Below, piece by piece: positions 36,067 to 48,600 of a stretch of 64,000 nt of DNA. Position 1 is the stretch's first letter. Each line of letters opens with the position of its first letter. Origin of the DNA: Beaufortia kweichowensis (lineage: Eukaryota; Chordata; Actinopteri; Cypriniformes; Gastromyzontidae). Made by a program: the position numbers and the translations under genes. Where the stretch lies: the NCBI GenBank assembly GCA_019155185.1, contig CM032797.1:13564881-13628880 (forward strand), written 5' to 3'. The notes beneath the pieces are model-generated. The model was not told where the DNA came from, searched no databases, and saw only the letters and a list, made by a program, of their open reading frames with translations.

Positions 36067-38633
36067 GTATGTACGTTTGAATGTACAAACGAGCGGGGCT
36101 AAGGGCCTTTCTGCCTTTGTTTTCTTTTTCTCTCTCCGTAGACAAGACACTAACAATGTTACCTTCGGTATGACTGTTTCTCATACGTGCGAATTTCATT
36201 TAAATTTGTTAGATTTTTTTCAAAGGCGATCTATGACATCTCTTAACACAATATGCATGTCAGCGAGTGTGTCATCGTTGTGAAATCGAAGTATAATGTT
36301 CTGTGTTTTTATATTTAAGATAATAAAGTCGGCGCGCACTGGAGAGCAGGCGAATCGGGTCAGGTGTTAACGGGTGATCACTTTCATCCATTTCTTTACG
36401 CTCGAAAAGTAAAGACTACATGTCTTATTTTATAGAATTGTTTAGTCTTGAGAGTATAGATTTAGACAAAATCAACCTTGCCGCGTTTTAATGACCTGAA
36501 TTAATTGTATTAACTTAAATCCATAAGCGTGCTGCCTGGGAATCGCCTAGGACGTAACACATGAAACCATGTGTTTAATATCGTCTATGTTAACTTTATA
36601 GTACATATTTAGGCGTGTTCACTATTGTGTATTTGTAATCGAATGCAGTGTATCCTGTGTGTTTTGTTTAAACCTTTTTAAATAGCCTACTAAAAGAATA
36701 ATCGAGTCTGCCTCCAAACTATGTGACCAGGACACGTCAGGCTAAACAAAAATGTTTAGAGTAGATTACGAGCCGTAATTCCTGTACCTGATTTTTGAAA
36801 GCCTATTTCCTTATTTTGATTTATTAAAATAGCATTAGTAGTTAGTCAGTTGTTGTCTAAACATGCCAGCGACTCAGATCTGATGGGTTAAAAGCTCATT
36901 AAAAACAATTCGGATACCGCCATCCAAGAAATGAAACGAGGTAAATCCAGTCTGACCTTTGTTTATAATTAAGACTGGATTGTTAGTTCTGACAAAATTT
37001 AAATGATTAAGCTGTCATTGAAAAATATGTAGTGCTGTTTTTCCACTGTCTGGCTTTGTCAACTTGCCATGTCTTGATTTCCATACATTTAAATCTCCTG
37101 TAGCCTATACACACACGTACACGCTTTTCCGCACTGCATTTATTTCACGACATAAAGACATGACCAGTTCCTGTCAGTTGTAAAATGCGTACTTGCAATC
37201 TGTATGACAATAAATGGGGCTTATCATAATAGTGCAGATAATCAAGATACAAGTCTGTCATCTGTCATACCCTAAACTGTCAGATACTTCTCTGTTTACA
37301 TCCGTTCAACTTCTGTGTTAAAATGATTAGTAGGATATTGATTTCACATTTAAGTCATCTTAATATTATCACTTAACTATATAAATTAGTTTTGTGATTT
37401 TTAATTAATTGGTTCAAACGTATACAATAGTTTTAGGTTCTGGGCCTGCATTCAAACCAAAGCACACATCGTGCAGGGGTATGGTCACTTTATTGACTGA
37501 TTAAAACATCTTGATTCGGTCTCAATCCATAAGAACCGATTCGATATAAATCCATAAGAACCCATGTAGGCTACTAAAATATATTTTCTTAGTCCTTACA
37601 TTTCTTTTTATCGCATCTTTCTGCGGATTATGCAGATGATTCTCTACTTACAGTTTTGCAGTAAAATATGTTTTTATTTACATAGAATATATATGTTAGA
37701 TACAACTGTTTATTTGTTGATGTGTCGTAAGAAATCCGCAAATCAACTTTGTTTTAACTGACATAACAAACATACTTTTATTTGACATTTATTTAGATTT
37801 TACATAATTTAGAGTGCGTTAAATTCAGACCACTTTGCACAAGGAATGGTTTACAAATCAACGTTCGCACCTAAAAATATTTATCAATGAAAATTTTGAG
37901 CTACTCCCCGTATTGAAACAGCAGTAGAGATACAGCGGGTGCACAGCTACGAGCTCGTGCCATTCCGTAGACTGGGTTCCTCATTTAAGACATCATCACG
38001 TCAGAACCGAAAACAGATCACGTTTGCGGTTTTAGCGATGCTGCTGAAATTATAGCTGTACGACGTGTGTAATCGACGATAGAGCTTTTGCTTTTGAAAC
38101 AATAGTGTGCGGTGTACATGTCGCAGCCTCGTGTGAACGCGCTCGTTTGTACACGGGGCTGTCTGGCAAAATGGCAGCCACGTTTAAGCTGCACGCTTTT
38201 GCGAAGAACACACGAGCAGGGAGAAAGAGACTGTGTTTTACTGATAATTGATTTATGGCCTTGTGTAGCAGTTCGGAGTCGGACGATCTGTGAATCTGTC
38301 GAAGTAGGCGGCTGCGGTTTGACTGGCAACGAGCCAATTACAACCCGTCGTCATAGCAACAATAAGTGTGGGCATTTGGCTTTCACTCTTACCTGTAGGC
38401 ATCCCAGTAGATGAATGAACACCATTTTACTATAACTTGTGTCTACACTCTGCTGTGAAATTAGAGTTTGATATTGTCGGATTTTAAATAAAAAACAGTC
38501 CAGATGTATTTTGTTTGCCATTGTCGCATTTTTGTTTACGTGCAAGTAAACCTCATAAGTCTAACCCGACTATAATTTTTATGTGGGCTACTTATGTCTG
38601 TGAATATTAACGAGTGTCTTGTTTGGTTATCAG
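36067..38633 (+). other. Probable bmi1 intron 1
   Basis: AT-rich with no coding exon. A second CpG-richer patch at about 37900-38400 contains AAAATGGCAGCCACG, another YY1-like motif, and could be an alternative promoter nearer the coding exons. Confidence 0.45.
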
Positions 38634-38653
38634 ATCGGCAAACTCGCATGACA

Positions 38654-40630
38654 ATGCACCGAACAACAAGAATCAAGATAACGGAGCTGAATCCACATTT
38701 GATGTGTGTTTTATGTGGAGGATACTTCATTGACGCGACCACCATTGTTGAATGTCTGCACTCATGTAAGTCAAAAATTCGTCATAATATTTATTATTTA
38801 ATATCACTGAACCCTGTTGAAATAAACCACAATCAGCGCTTGTAGGTTGTGTTTTTATATTCGCGGTATTTTAATTTATCTTATGTATTTCGTCTTTGTG
38901 TTTGTGTTTTTCACAGTCTGCAAATTGTGTATTGTGAGGTATCTGGAGACCAGCAAATACTGCCCTATTTGTGATGTTCAAGTTCATAAAACAAAACCTC
39001 TCCTGAATATCAGGTAAGGGCTGGGGTTACAAAATGTAATTAAATATTTGTATTATTTATCTACATTATTGGAGAAGCCATAGTTTTTTTGGTACACCCC
39101 TGGTAGATAAATATGTGGTTTAACCCCCTCATTACAATGTTGGTCATTTTCAGGTCAGATAAGACCCTTCAGGACATTGTATACAAGCTGGTACCTGGCT
39201 TGTTCAAAAGTAAGTGTTTACACATCTTTTACAAACTACTTTTATTTATTAAATTCTGCAACAGGCTAGGTGTCACATAACTACCATTAAGATGAAATAT
39301 CATCCATCAGAATTTCAACTTCTTACAAAAAATGCTTTATAAGAAAATAATACTGTTTTTTCATTATTCTTTTGTTACTTAGATGAAATGAAACGAAGAC
39401 GGGATTTTTATGCTGAGCATCCATCAGTTGATGGTAAATTGTGAAGATGATCATTGTGATGTCAAAAGATTTATCTAGGTTTTTTTATTAGCACTGGTGA
39501 CTCGTGCGATAAATTTCTCTCTTTTTCCTTAGCTACAAATGGTTCTAATGAGGACAGAGGAGAGGTGGCTGATGAAGACAAGAGAATCATTGCTGATGAT
39601 GAGATCATCAGCTTGTCCATTGAGTTTTTTGATCAGAAGAAGTATGTTCAGTTCAAAATAAACTCTTTGTTGTGCATAAATTTAAGTTGTACTCTTCAGG
39701 AACCTTTGTTATTTCTACATGTGATGATACAATTACAAAGCAAAGTATAATTTATATTAATTTTTTGCTCCTAAAATGGTCAGACTTAATCACAAAGATG
39801 AGGAAGAAAAGGAAACTACAAGAGAGGTAATAACTTTCTTAATGATTTATTTTAATGACTTGTATGTAATGTATAATTTTGAGGGTTACTGTGAATTGCT
39901 TACTAAAATGTTTGTCATCATCCAATTTTCACAGGTTAATGTAAAACGGTACTTACAATGCCCTGCCGCTATGACAGTAATGCATCTGAGAAAATTTCTT
40001 AGAAGTAAAATGGATATACCATGCACCTTTCAGGTAATCTTGTTTACGTTTCCTATTAATTTACTTGTTTCTTATGTGCTGCATTCTGCAGAATTGGTAA
40101 AAATGCTAAGCATTAAGCAGGATTGTTTTATTCTTTCAGGTTGAGGTTATGTATGAAGATGAGCCTTTGAAAGATTACTATACTCTGATGGATATTGCTT
40201 ATATATACACATGGAGAAGGGTAGGAGTATACATTTTTTTAGATTGTTCTCCATATAATCACTTATAACCTATGGGGATAATAATGGGGATTTTATTTTG
40301 CAGAGTGGACCCCTGCCATTGAAGTACAGAGTTCGTCCTGGTTGCAAAAAGATGAAGTTAAGCGGCCCGAGAGATGACATGACTGGTGGCAGAAGGCCTG
40401 ATATTGAAAGTGACTCGAGCAGTGACAAACCAAACAGCCCAGCTGCTGCCGCCCCCTCTACATCCTCATCTCTGCCCAGCCCAAGCACTCCTGTCCAGTC
40501 TCCACATGCCAACTTTCCCCATATCTCCACAGTTAATGGAGTTTCTGCCAAAGTGGGCCCAAACGGCCAAGCTCCTTTCAGCAGCAAAGTCTGCAAAGCT
40601 TCTCATAATGGCTCCAGCTGTCTTGGGTGA
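38654..40630 (+). CDS. bmi1: Polycomb RING finger protein BMI1 (PCGF4)
   Basis: Subunit of nuclear Polycomb repressive complex 1; it pairs with RING1/RNF2 and stimulates H2A mono-ubiquitination. Nine coding exons, all in phase, give 324 residues (human 326): 38654-38765, 38917-39013, 39154-39209, 39383-39433, 39533-39641, 39784-39826, 39935-40033, 40140-40220, 40304-40630. Residues about 18-57 hold the C3HC4 RING (CVLCGGYFIDATT, ECLHSF, CKLC, CPICDVQVH). KRRR is the first nuclear-localisation motif; the RAWUL domain follows (CPAAMTVMHLRKFLRSKMDI, DYYTLMDIAYIYTWRR). The C-terminus is a Pro/Ser-rich tail (STPVQSPH, FPHIS). The MHRTT start is taken because it matches mammals; an in-frame ATG two codons upstream (38648) would give MTMHRTT. 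Teleosts have two bmi1 copies; which one this is cannot be told here. Confidence 0.97.
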
Positions 40631-41430
40631 CTTGCTATGAATGCCAAAGCTATCAACCCATTAAAACCAGAGCTGTGATGTAGATGCTTTCTTTATAAAC
40701 CACCTCTCCAATTTTTGTATCATTTTTAAATATATTTGTTTTGTCACGACTTGTGAAAACTTTGTAACACAGCATTGTGTTATGTTTTGTATTAATTACT
40801 ATGGCCTAACTAATAATATTGTGATGAGTACTGAGGGAAAACTCAGCAAGGAGAATGTATCTAGTTGTTTTTATAAAATGTCTTGTTCCTTTAGATTAGA
40901 ACATTAGTGTACATAAAGCATTTTTTTGTCTACGCAGTCTTTAATAAAATGCAAGGGAGCGCGCACAATGTTTTGGTTATCAAGAAATTATTTGTCGTAT
41001 CCTAAAGGGCATTATTCAGTCAAAAAGCACATTTCAGCTTTATACAGTTGGTATGTGTAAAAACCAAATAAGGTTTTTCATGACCGATCTTCACATATTT
41101 ACAAAGAGTAAATATGAAGGTTGCTATAATATTTCGAGTGTTACATGTATAAAGGGCAGAAAAACTGTGTCAGTATTGTTTGGATTTATTGTGCTCGCCA
41201 CATAAGTTTGTTGGGATACTTTTAGTCTCAATAATTGTCCTCAACATTTATCTTATCACACAAAGATATAGATTGTTGATAGACTTCGTACACGTATAGC
41301 CTTAAGTTCGGGATTTTCTTTCTTGCTACATTTCTGTGTTGAAACGGTTATTTGTTAAAGCCAATGTATCATTTACTGTTGTACAATATGAAACCTTTGT
41401 CTAAATAAACATTTTACTTTTTTATTACTA
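40631..41430 (+). terminator. bmi1 3' UTR with two poly(A) signals
   Basis: AATAAA occurs at 40943-40948 and again at 41404-41409, after which the sequence becomes plain AT-rich DNA. Either or both may be used, giving short and long 3' UTRs. Confidence 0.55.
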
Positions 41431-43028
41431 AATACATCGTTTGTACTTTATACAAACTAACAAAAGAATCATTAAGCTTTTGTTATATGCGGCCTTTTAC
41501 TCAGTCGGTTCACAGATCAGAGCAGTTGCCTTTATTTACAGCAGTACAAAGGCTGAAAATTATTCGCAAAAGTTTTTTATTTTTGTATTATTTGTGTGTG
41601 TATGCGTTCATAAAAAAATCGCTAGGTTGGCTTGTTTGAGTCTAGTATGAAAAATACGCAATATTCACTTCAGAGCAGGGCGGTCGTGCTTTGAGCCCTT
41701 TGTCAAAGTGTAATACATTAATGCACTCAGTGTGTTCAAACAACATAATTACAGTGCTGTTGACGTCTTGCATGCTAGTTACAAACTGCAAAAATATACA
41801 CAGACTGTAGCCCATACAGGACAAAAATATTCACAAAATGAAAAAGCAAAGAACTTACCTTAAGCAGTAAGTTTTGTTTTTCGTTGTTTAATAAATAAAA
41901 ACTTAAACGGCCTGTATCGTTAAGATTTGAGTTGTTGTCTTTTGTCTGACCTCACACACATTAGTCTCTCACATGAACTTCTGCTTACGGCCCTCATGTC
42001 CAATCATTTGCGTGTCATATGTCCACAGTGGAAATGACATAAATATTATAAAGATTATTAGTCAGGAGACTCCGTTATTTTGTTCTCGTTACATAATATC
42101 ACACATTTTAAAGAAAAACACTTAACGATTATTTATATGTATTTAGATGTAAATAATTAAATAAATTATCGCTATAGTTTACAATAAAAATTTAATCATT
42201 GCATAAATTAATTATTTGCTTAAAACGCCCAATTTCGCCGTCAATTTTAACATGTTAGCGTCTAAAATTGGCTTATGTGCCCTAATAGAATTAACGGCTT
42301 AGAGGAAAATCTGACTGCTGTTCAATAAACTGTTTATCGAAATATATTGAAACCATCTGTTTTTTAAAAAGTACGATTTTTTTTTACAAAAGTAACGAAG
42401 AATATGTTAACTACACAGCCTACAGTTTTTTTAAATGCCTAAAGTTACACACTGACACAACACACACGCAAACTTTCATTGTAATACACTGTAAGACATG
42501 TAAAGACAATGTCTATGTAACGCAACGGCTCGGTAAACTCTACGTTTAAGAAAAAATATAATTCTATTCTTTTAGGACATATTACAGACATAGATTTACA
42601 GGAATAGACATTACAGAGAGACCGGCTATTAAATATTAAGTTACAGCAAGATGTAAGATGTAATATATAGAAAATTAAAAACCGGAAAAGATTGGAACAG
42701 GAGAGAAATAGGAAATTAGAGGTGAAATACTAGAATATGAACAAATGCACTGAAGTCATAAAATAATCTTCAGGCAAAGCAGCTATAGCTCAAGCTGCTT
42801 GATTGATACCACTGTTTCACAGTTTGTCACACACAGTACATCCGTACTCCGTACGTCTAAATCAAACACACAACGAAAATGTTGTGTAGTTTTGTGTATT
42901 AAAATGAAAACAAAATGTAATCACACTAAGCGTTTTGTAAAAGCAGGCCTACCTCTTTTTTGCAGGAGCAGTAGGCGGTGCGCCCTCGTCTGGTTGTTAA
43001 AATATACTGCACCTGCAGTCAATCAATC

Positions 43029-43097
43029 TCATTACATTACATTCATTTATTTAACATACGCATTAATCCGAAGCGGTTCACAAATGAGAGCATTTAA
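43029..43097 (-). mobile_element. Diverged SINE/LINE tail fragment
   Basis: ATTACATTCATTTATTTAAC followed by GCATTAATCCGAAGCGGTTC and ACAAATGAGAGCA resembles the reverse of the fish SINE tail (ACATTTATTCATTTGGCAGACG, ATCCAAAGCGACTTAC). Weakly conserved. Confidence 0.45.
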
Positions 43098-43541
43098 CAT
43101 TTTGTCAGTGATCTTATAATAAATAGCCATGTATGACCAGAGCTGACCAACAAAAATTTTAAGTCTTTATTTAATCAACAGTTCACCATTAGATTGCTGT
43201 AAAATATAACTTATTCAAGCATAATAACTAGCTTATGTGAATGGTAATTTTTTAAGGTAATAATAATAAAATGTTGCTAGGGCGACTTATTTTAAAACTC
43301 CTGTAACATCATTTAATCATCTAAACTTTTAATGAATGTAAAACATGTTTGTCTATCCATTAGTTTACAAAAACACAGCCAAACATAGCCATTTTAGGAG
43401 AAGCTCTTTGTAGGTTTTAATGGTTTGTTTTGTGAAGTTTTACCATAATACACAAATATTCAAACATAAATGAAGCTAAGCAATGCATCATTTTATTGAG
43501 CAATGCTTGTGGCAAAGAGTGCTTTTAAATATCTTTAGACT

Positions 43542-43545
<4 letters not shown>

Positions 43546-43574
<29 letters not shown>
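43546..43574 (+). repeat. AC microsatellite
   Basis: About 14 uninterrupted CA units in the pip4k2a 3' flank. Confidence 0.95.
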
Positions 43575-43579
<5 letters not shown>

Positions 43580-45653
43580 AGAGCTGCACACTTTCATGAC
43601 AGAATAATAACAGTTATGACAATTAGACATCTGATCATTACATCCTTTGACAGCATATTTAAAAGGGCTTATACTTCCTCTTTCACATTTTCTCTCTTCC
43701 TCAAATATTTACCCTAGAGTACTGTGCCATCAACATAGAAGAATGTTTAACAAATTACCACACGTGATCATAATTTTATACAGTTTGAGACAAAGTGAAA
43801 AGTCCTTTTTGGAGAAAGTTTTCCTTTTCTTAAAGCTCATAGAAGTGATAACCTTCATCTGTGGCTTCATTGATATTCAGATATCTGTGCTGTACAGGCA
43901 TCAAATTCATCAAGGACCAAAAAGAAAAACAAACAAACCAAGACCTCATGAAGCCTCTTGTTGTGCTTCCACTGAAAGTGGTCCTACAAACTGAAATTCA
44001 AATACAGCAACACATTAAGTTTCAAAAGAGTTTTAACAAAGATTCATTTCAATTATCACACAACAACGAAACAATCCAACTGTTGCAACTAACTGAGCAG
44101 TTTGATCATTTCAGCAGTATGCAGGAAAAGTTTTTGTACCTTTATGACTGCAACATTAGTCATAATATTGCAAACAGATAATACACTTGCATATTTACAC
44201 ATCTACACATGAACAATAAACCACCTTAAGATTCATCCCATTCTCTTTTCCCTGTTTAGAAAATAACATTTTTCAAACATTTCTTGTTAAAAAATGATTC
44301 AAATACAAAATTAAATAATCCAGAGTAAAAAAGGCACACCCTTGCACAGTGTATATATGTCCATATTTCAACACATACAGTAGAATAATTATAGGATTAC
44401 TTCGCAAACAATATTTTTTAGAAGACATAGCACAATATCTATATATTTTATAATACTAAAGGGAATCACATAAAGTTTAAACAATGATGAGATAGTGAAA
44501 CAGAAAGAGAGAGAGACTTACGGCAATTCCTAGATTTCTCCCTCTTTTTACACTGTACACAGATTCAAGCATCAAAATAGTGCCAGCCCAACTGCATTCT
44601 CACTAAGAGAATGACCAATTGTAAACTTGCTAATTATTAATGTAAAAAAGGGAGGTACAAAATATGCATTATTTGTATAATGTTCTCTAATTAAAAGCTA
44701 AACAACATAAAACAGGCAATGTTTTGTCCTTTCACTAGGGATACAAAAGTGACAATGCACACATAACCCGTCAGGTGCTTAACACGTTCTACGAATCACT
44801 ACTATTGCATGACTCTTCATGAGTCAGTGGTAAAACTGGAATCATTTGCATAAACATTTTGGTGCATTAGATCATGTGCAAATATAGTTCTTCATACTAA
44901 ACATTATTGGAGTCAACTGCAAATATTGAGCTCCTGTGCAAGACATTACACTGCACAGCAGGCAAATCTAAATCTACATCCAATTTGCTGATTGGAGCTT
45001 TACTATAAATTCTGCAGTCGAACCTGAAGTTGCATCCCTTTAACTTAAGGTTACACATGCTTAGTATTTGAAAGAGATTTAAAGGTACAGCCTGCAGCTA
45101 AAGAGCAATAGTGCAATGAACACTTTTAGATAATTACTCTCCTCCAATTTAATTTAGACTCTTCTCAGGGCAATTTGTTTTTTTTAAATTAGTCAACATA
45201 TATATTTGAAATATATAACTGGTAACTGGACGTTTTTATTAAGAACAATAAATAAACTTTCTTTGCAGAAAACATAAGGGCAAATTAAAAAAATAATAAA
45301 TTTTTAAAAATTCTAGTATGATAATCATACCACGTAGCTGGTCACAAACAACATCACTCGATTTCTTAACCAACAATATCTAACACAAATGTACTGAACA
45401 GTATTTTTCTATATTATGTATATTTATATATGTATGACACGTATCCCTTATCAACAACATGGAGCTGTAACTTTACTCCAGAGGAGAAAAAGAAATTGTA
45501 AACAAAAACAATGATCTTGACAGATCTGAGACTTGCTCCTCAGTGGAGATGAGAGAGAGACACTGGATCCGTGACCCACAGCAGGAGTATTTTCCAGGAT
45601 ATAAGAGCTAATAAGTGAGCCTTCATTATCACTGCATCCACCTGAGCCAGCGG

Positions 45654-48600
45654 TTAGGACAGAATGGTGGTGATAAAATCATAAAATCGCTTGGAGTATT
45701 GCTCGGGGTTAACTGTTGAGATTTCTGCTCCTGCCTTAAGACACAAACGACAGGAAAAGAAGCAACGTGTAGATTTTGAATATATTAAAAAAGTTATTAT
45801 TTTGTTAAATTGAGTTGAGGAAATATAGCAACAGTGTTTCTAATTCTTACCCCATGTTTGACTGTTTTAGCTGCATGGGCTGCTTTTTTCTTGGCATCAT
45901 ATGGGGTGAGAATGTCAATCACTGCCATAAAGTAGATTTCTTTTTTAGGAGCACCTGTAGGGTTTAAATACGCAACTGTTTGTATACTGACACTGCAATA
46001 AAGTGAATGAAGAACAACCTAAACAGAATTATACTAACACATTTTATTAGTAGTAATTTATATTTATATATAAATTATATATAAATACATTTATAATTAT
46101 TATTATTGGTAATTTTTCAAAACCTCTACCCTAAGTACATTTTGGCACACGTTAATGCCACCTTAAATCATCAAATCAACTTTGTGTGCTATTAGTTTTT
46201 TAAAGCAATTACATTTCCCACTTTTATTTTGTGTTTTATGAAAAGCCCTGTGGCTCATTAGTCACCATGTACTATGATAAATTATTTTGTCAGTGAAGCT
46301 GCAGTATGACTTTTTTATACATTTGCTCATTTAATTTTCAGTCAAGCGCCTACTCAGTCTCGATGTGTCTGGATGTGTTACATTTCATTAAAAATATAAA
46401 AATCTAGCTACACACCATAAAATGCTGTGAGATTTTTTAACCCATTGTTGAGTCAAAAAGAGACAAACCCAACCGTGGGGTTAAATCAACCAGAAAATAT
46501 CAATGGATTAAAACAACTTAAAATCTTGCATAGGTTAATTTGTATCCCAACAGTTTTTGTTTTTTTTACTTTATTGACCCAACAAAATCAATTCTGTTCA
46601 ATTAAAAGTAAGCTTTTACAGATAAGTGACCAGATTAACTATATGTAAGGACTTGGTTACTCACTTTCATGGCTTTTGATAGCATACACATCAACAGTGG
46701 GGTCAAACTCTCCTGGGCCCAGGGGTCTATTGCTGTCCAGGGTGTTACTGGGGCTGTCTGGCGGGGAGCCGGTGGCTCCTCCATCACTCTCCGTCCCCTC
46801 CTCCTCCACCGCATCATTGTCTTCACTCTCCTCCTCAGGCTGTTCCTGCTCCCCCCGCTCCACATCATGAATCCCCACCAGCAGACTGTAATCCATCAGC
46901 TTTAGCTGAGCCAGGAACTGTAAACACATTTTTCAAGGACCCAAGTGCTTAGCATTTATTTTCTTTATAATTAGTCACAGTTTATTGGCACAGAGGGGTA
47001 TTAGGGAATGAGTATGTTTGGAGAAGAGTTTATTGATAAAATTAGATTTACATTTATGAATTTTTGGCAGATGCTTTTATCCAAAGCAACTTACAGAGTG
47101 CATTTAAAGTAATGTATATTTCAACAGTATCTGCGTTTTGTGAGACTCAAACTTATAACTCTGAAGCTGTAAACACAATCAACTATCAGTTGTGCTTAAA
47201 CCCACTGGGCTCTTGTTGTGCAACTGGAACAGCATGGTGCATGCAACGCCATTGTATTACCTGACTAAATTGCATATCCTGAAAGCACTGAAGTCCCTTT
47301 GGAAAAACATTTCTGCCAAATACTTGAACTGAATGAGATCAAACAAAGAAATTGGGAAAGACAGAGTTTGATGGATGGGTACACAAATTTTATTCTGAAT
47401 ATAAAACAGAATATATACAGACCTCTACGTCATTCTTCAGTTTCTCCAGGAACATTTTCTTGTTCTCCCCATCTATGTAGATTTTCTGTCCGTCATTGAT
47501 AAAGTCATTGTCTTTGTAGGTTGGAAGCTCCTTGGTCTGTTATTCACATTGGAAAAAACAGTTAAAGTTTGACTTTTACTTTGGTCATCAGAGACAATAA
47601 GATGATCACTCGGGCATAAAAACGTAAATTCACATTCTGATTTGTTAACAGACTCTACTACTAACATGAGATTTTATAACAATTATAACACTGACTTATG
47701 AAATTAATGTATTTTTACATGGGCACCAAAATTTAAGACAAACTATAATTTCTGCACCACTGCCGACAAAAAAACGAAAGTGCATTAAGATAATAACATT
47801 AGTTCATGATGTGGTTGTTCTGTCTAATTACCATTTGTAAGTTTTTAAAGTTTTTTTGAAAAGAGTCATTACTTTTGCAGTTATGTTAAATGGTAAAATT
47901 ACAGAAATTACATACTTAACATTTGACTTTAATATTTAAACATTTTGTTTTCAATACCTATTTTTAAACACTAAACAACACATAAAAATGCAAAATGATA
48001 AATGTTTTCCTTTAGATAGATGAAAAAAATGTAAATGAATTATGCGCCTTGGGCAATACTACATGTCATCTACTGTAAAGTAAAGCCTTGGCCTCCTGTA
48101 GACACTCAGAGCAACAGGGTGTGATTTAGACTTCATGTTTAGAGAGAACAGACAATTAGTGCATTTGCAATAATTACAATGATTAAACTTAGGCTGGTTT
48201 CTTAAATGCTCTCTTCTGCAAATAGCATTGATTCCAAACCCAAAACATGCAGTTAAGATCAAGCTTATCTCATGGATCACATATACTACAAACATCAAAT
48301 AACACAACTTGTAAGGCAACCGGGGTCACTTCTAGCTTGATAATTTTAAGATACCTCAGGACACATGAAAGCATTTATACAGCTGATGAAAGTTTAGATC
48401 TGTTTTTGCAAGGTATAGACTTGAGGTTGTTGTCTTTAATGCAAACTAACAGAACATTGATGGTCTTATGCATTTTTTTTTAAAAAACACAGCTGAAGAA
48501 GTCACCACCAAGTTATTTCTGAAATAAGCATCATCCTTTAAAGTCCCGTGTGGGATCCTGAGGGTACAGTGCTTTCCTGAGGCAAAATGTTGAAGAAGAA

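Larger units (their letters stand above)
41431..45653. other. Convergent intergenic region and pip4k2a 3' UTR
   Basis: The right part should be the long 3' UTR of pip4k2a (minus strand); candidate minus-strand poly(A) signals (TTTATT on plus) include 43492-43497. The region also holds an AC microsatellite, a SINE tail relic and a CTCF-like motif at 42980. No coding exon seen, and no SPAG6, which lies between BMI1 and PIP4K2A in human. Confidence 0.5.

Noticed and set aside
38018..38414. Overlapping open frames of about 100 codons on both strands
   Set aside because: CpG-rich DNA has few stops; no splice logic, no family resemblance. Treated as possible regulatory DNA upstream of bmi1.
43647..44181. 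Two overlapping plus-strand frames of 106-115 codons
   Set aside because: They lie in the pip4k2a 3' flank, are low in complexity and show no motif or exon boundaries.
46669..46905. Plus-strand open frames of 64-78 codons
   Set aside because: Antisense of pip4k2a exon 8, which encodes MDYSLLVGIHD and the acidic insert.
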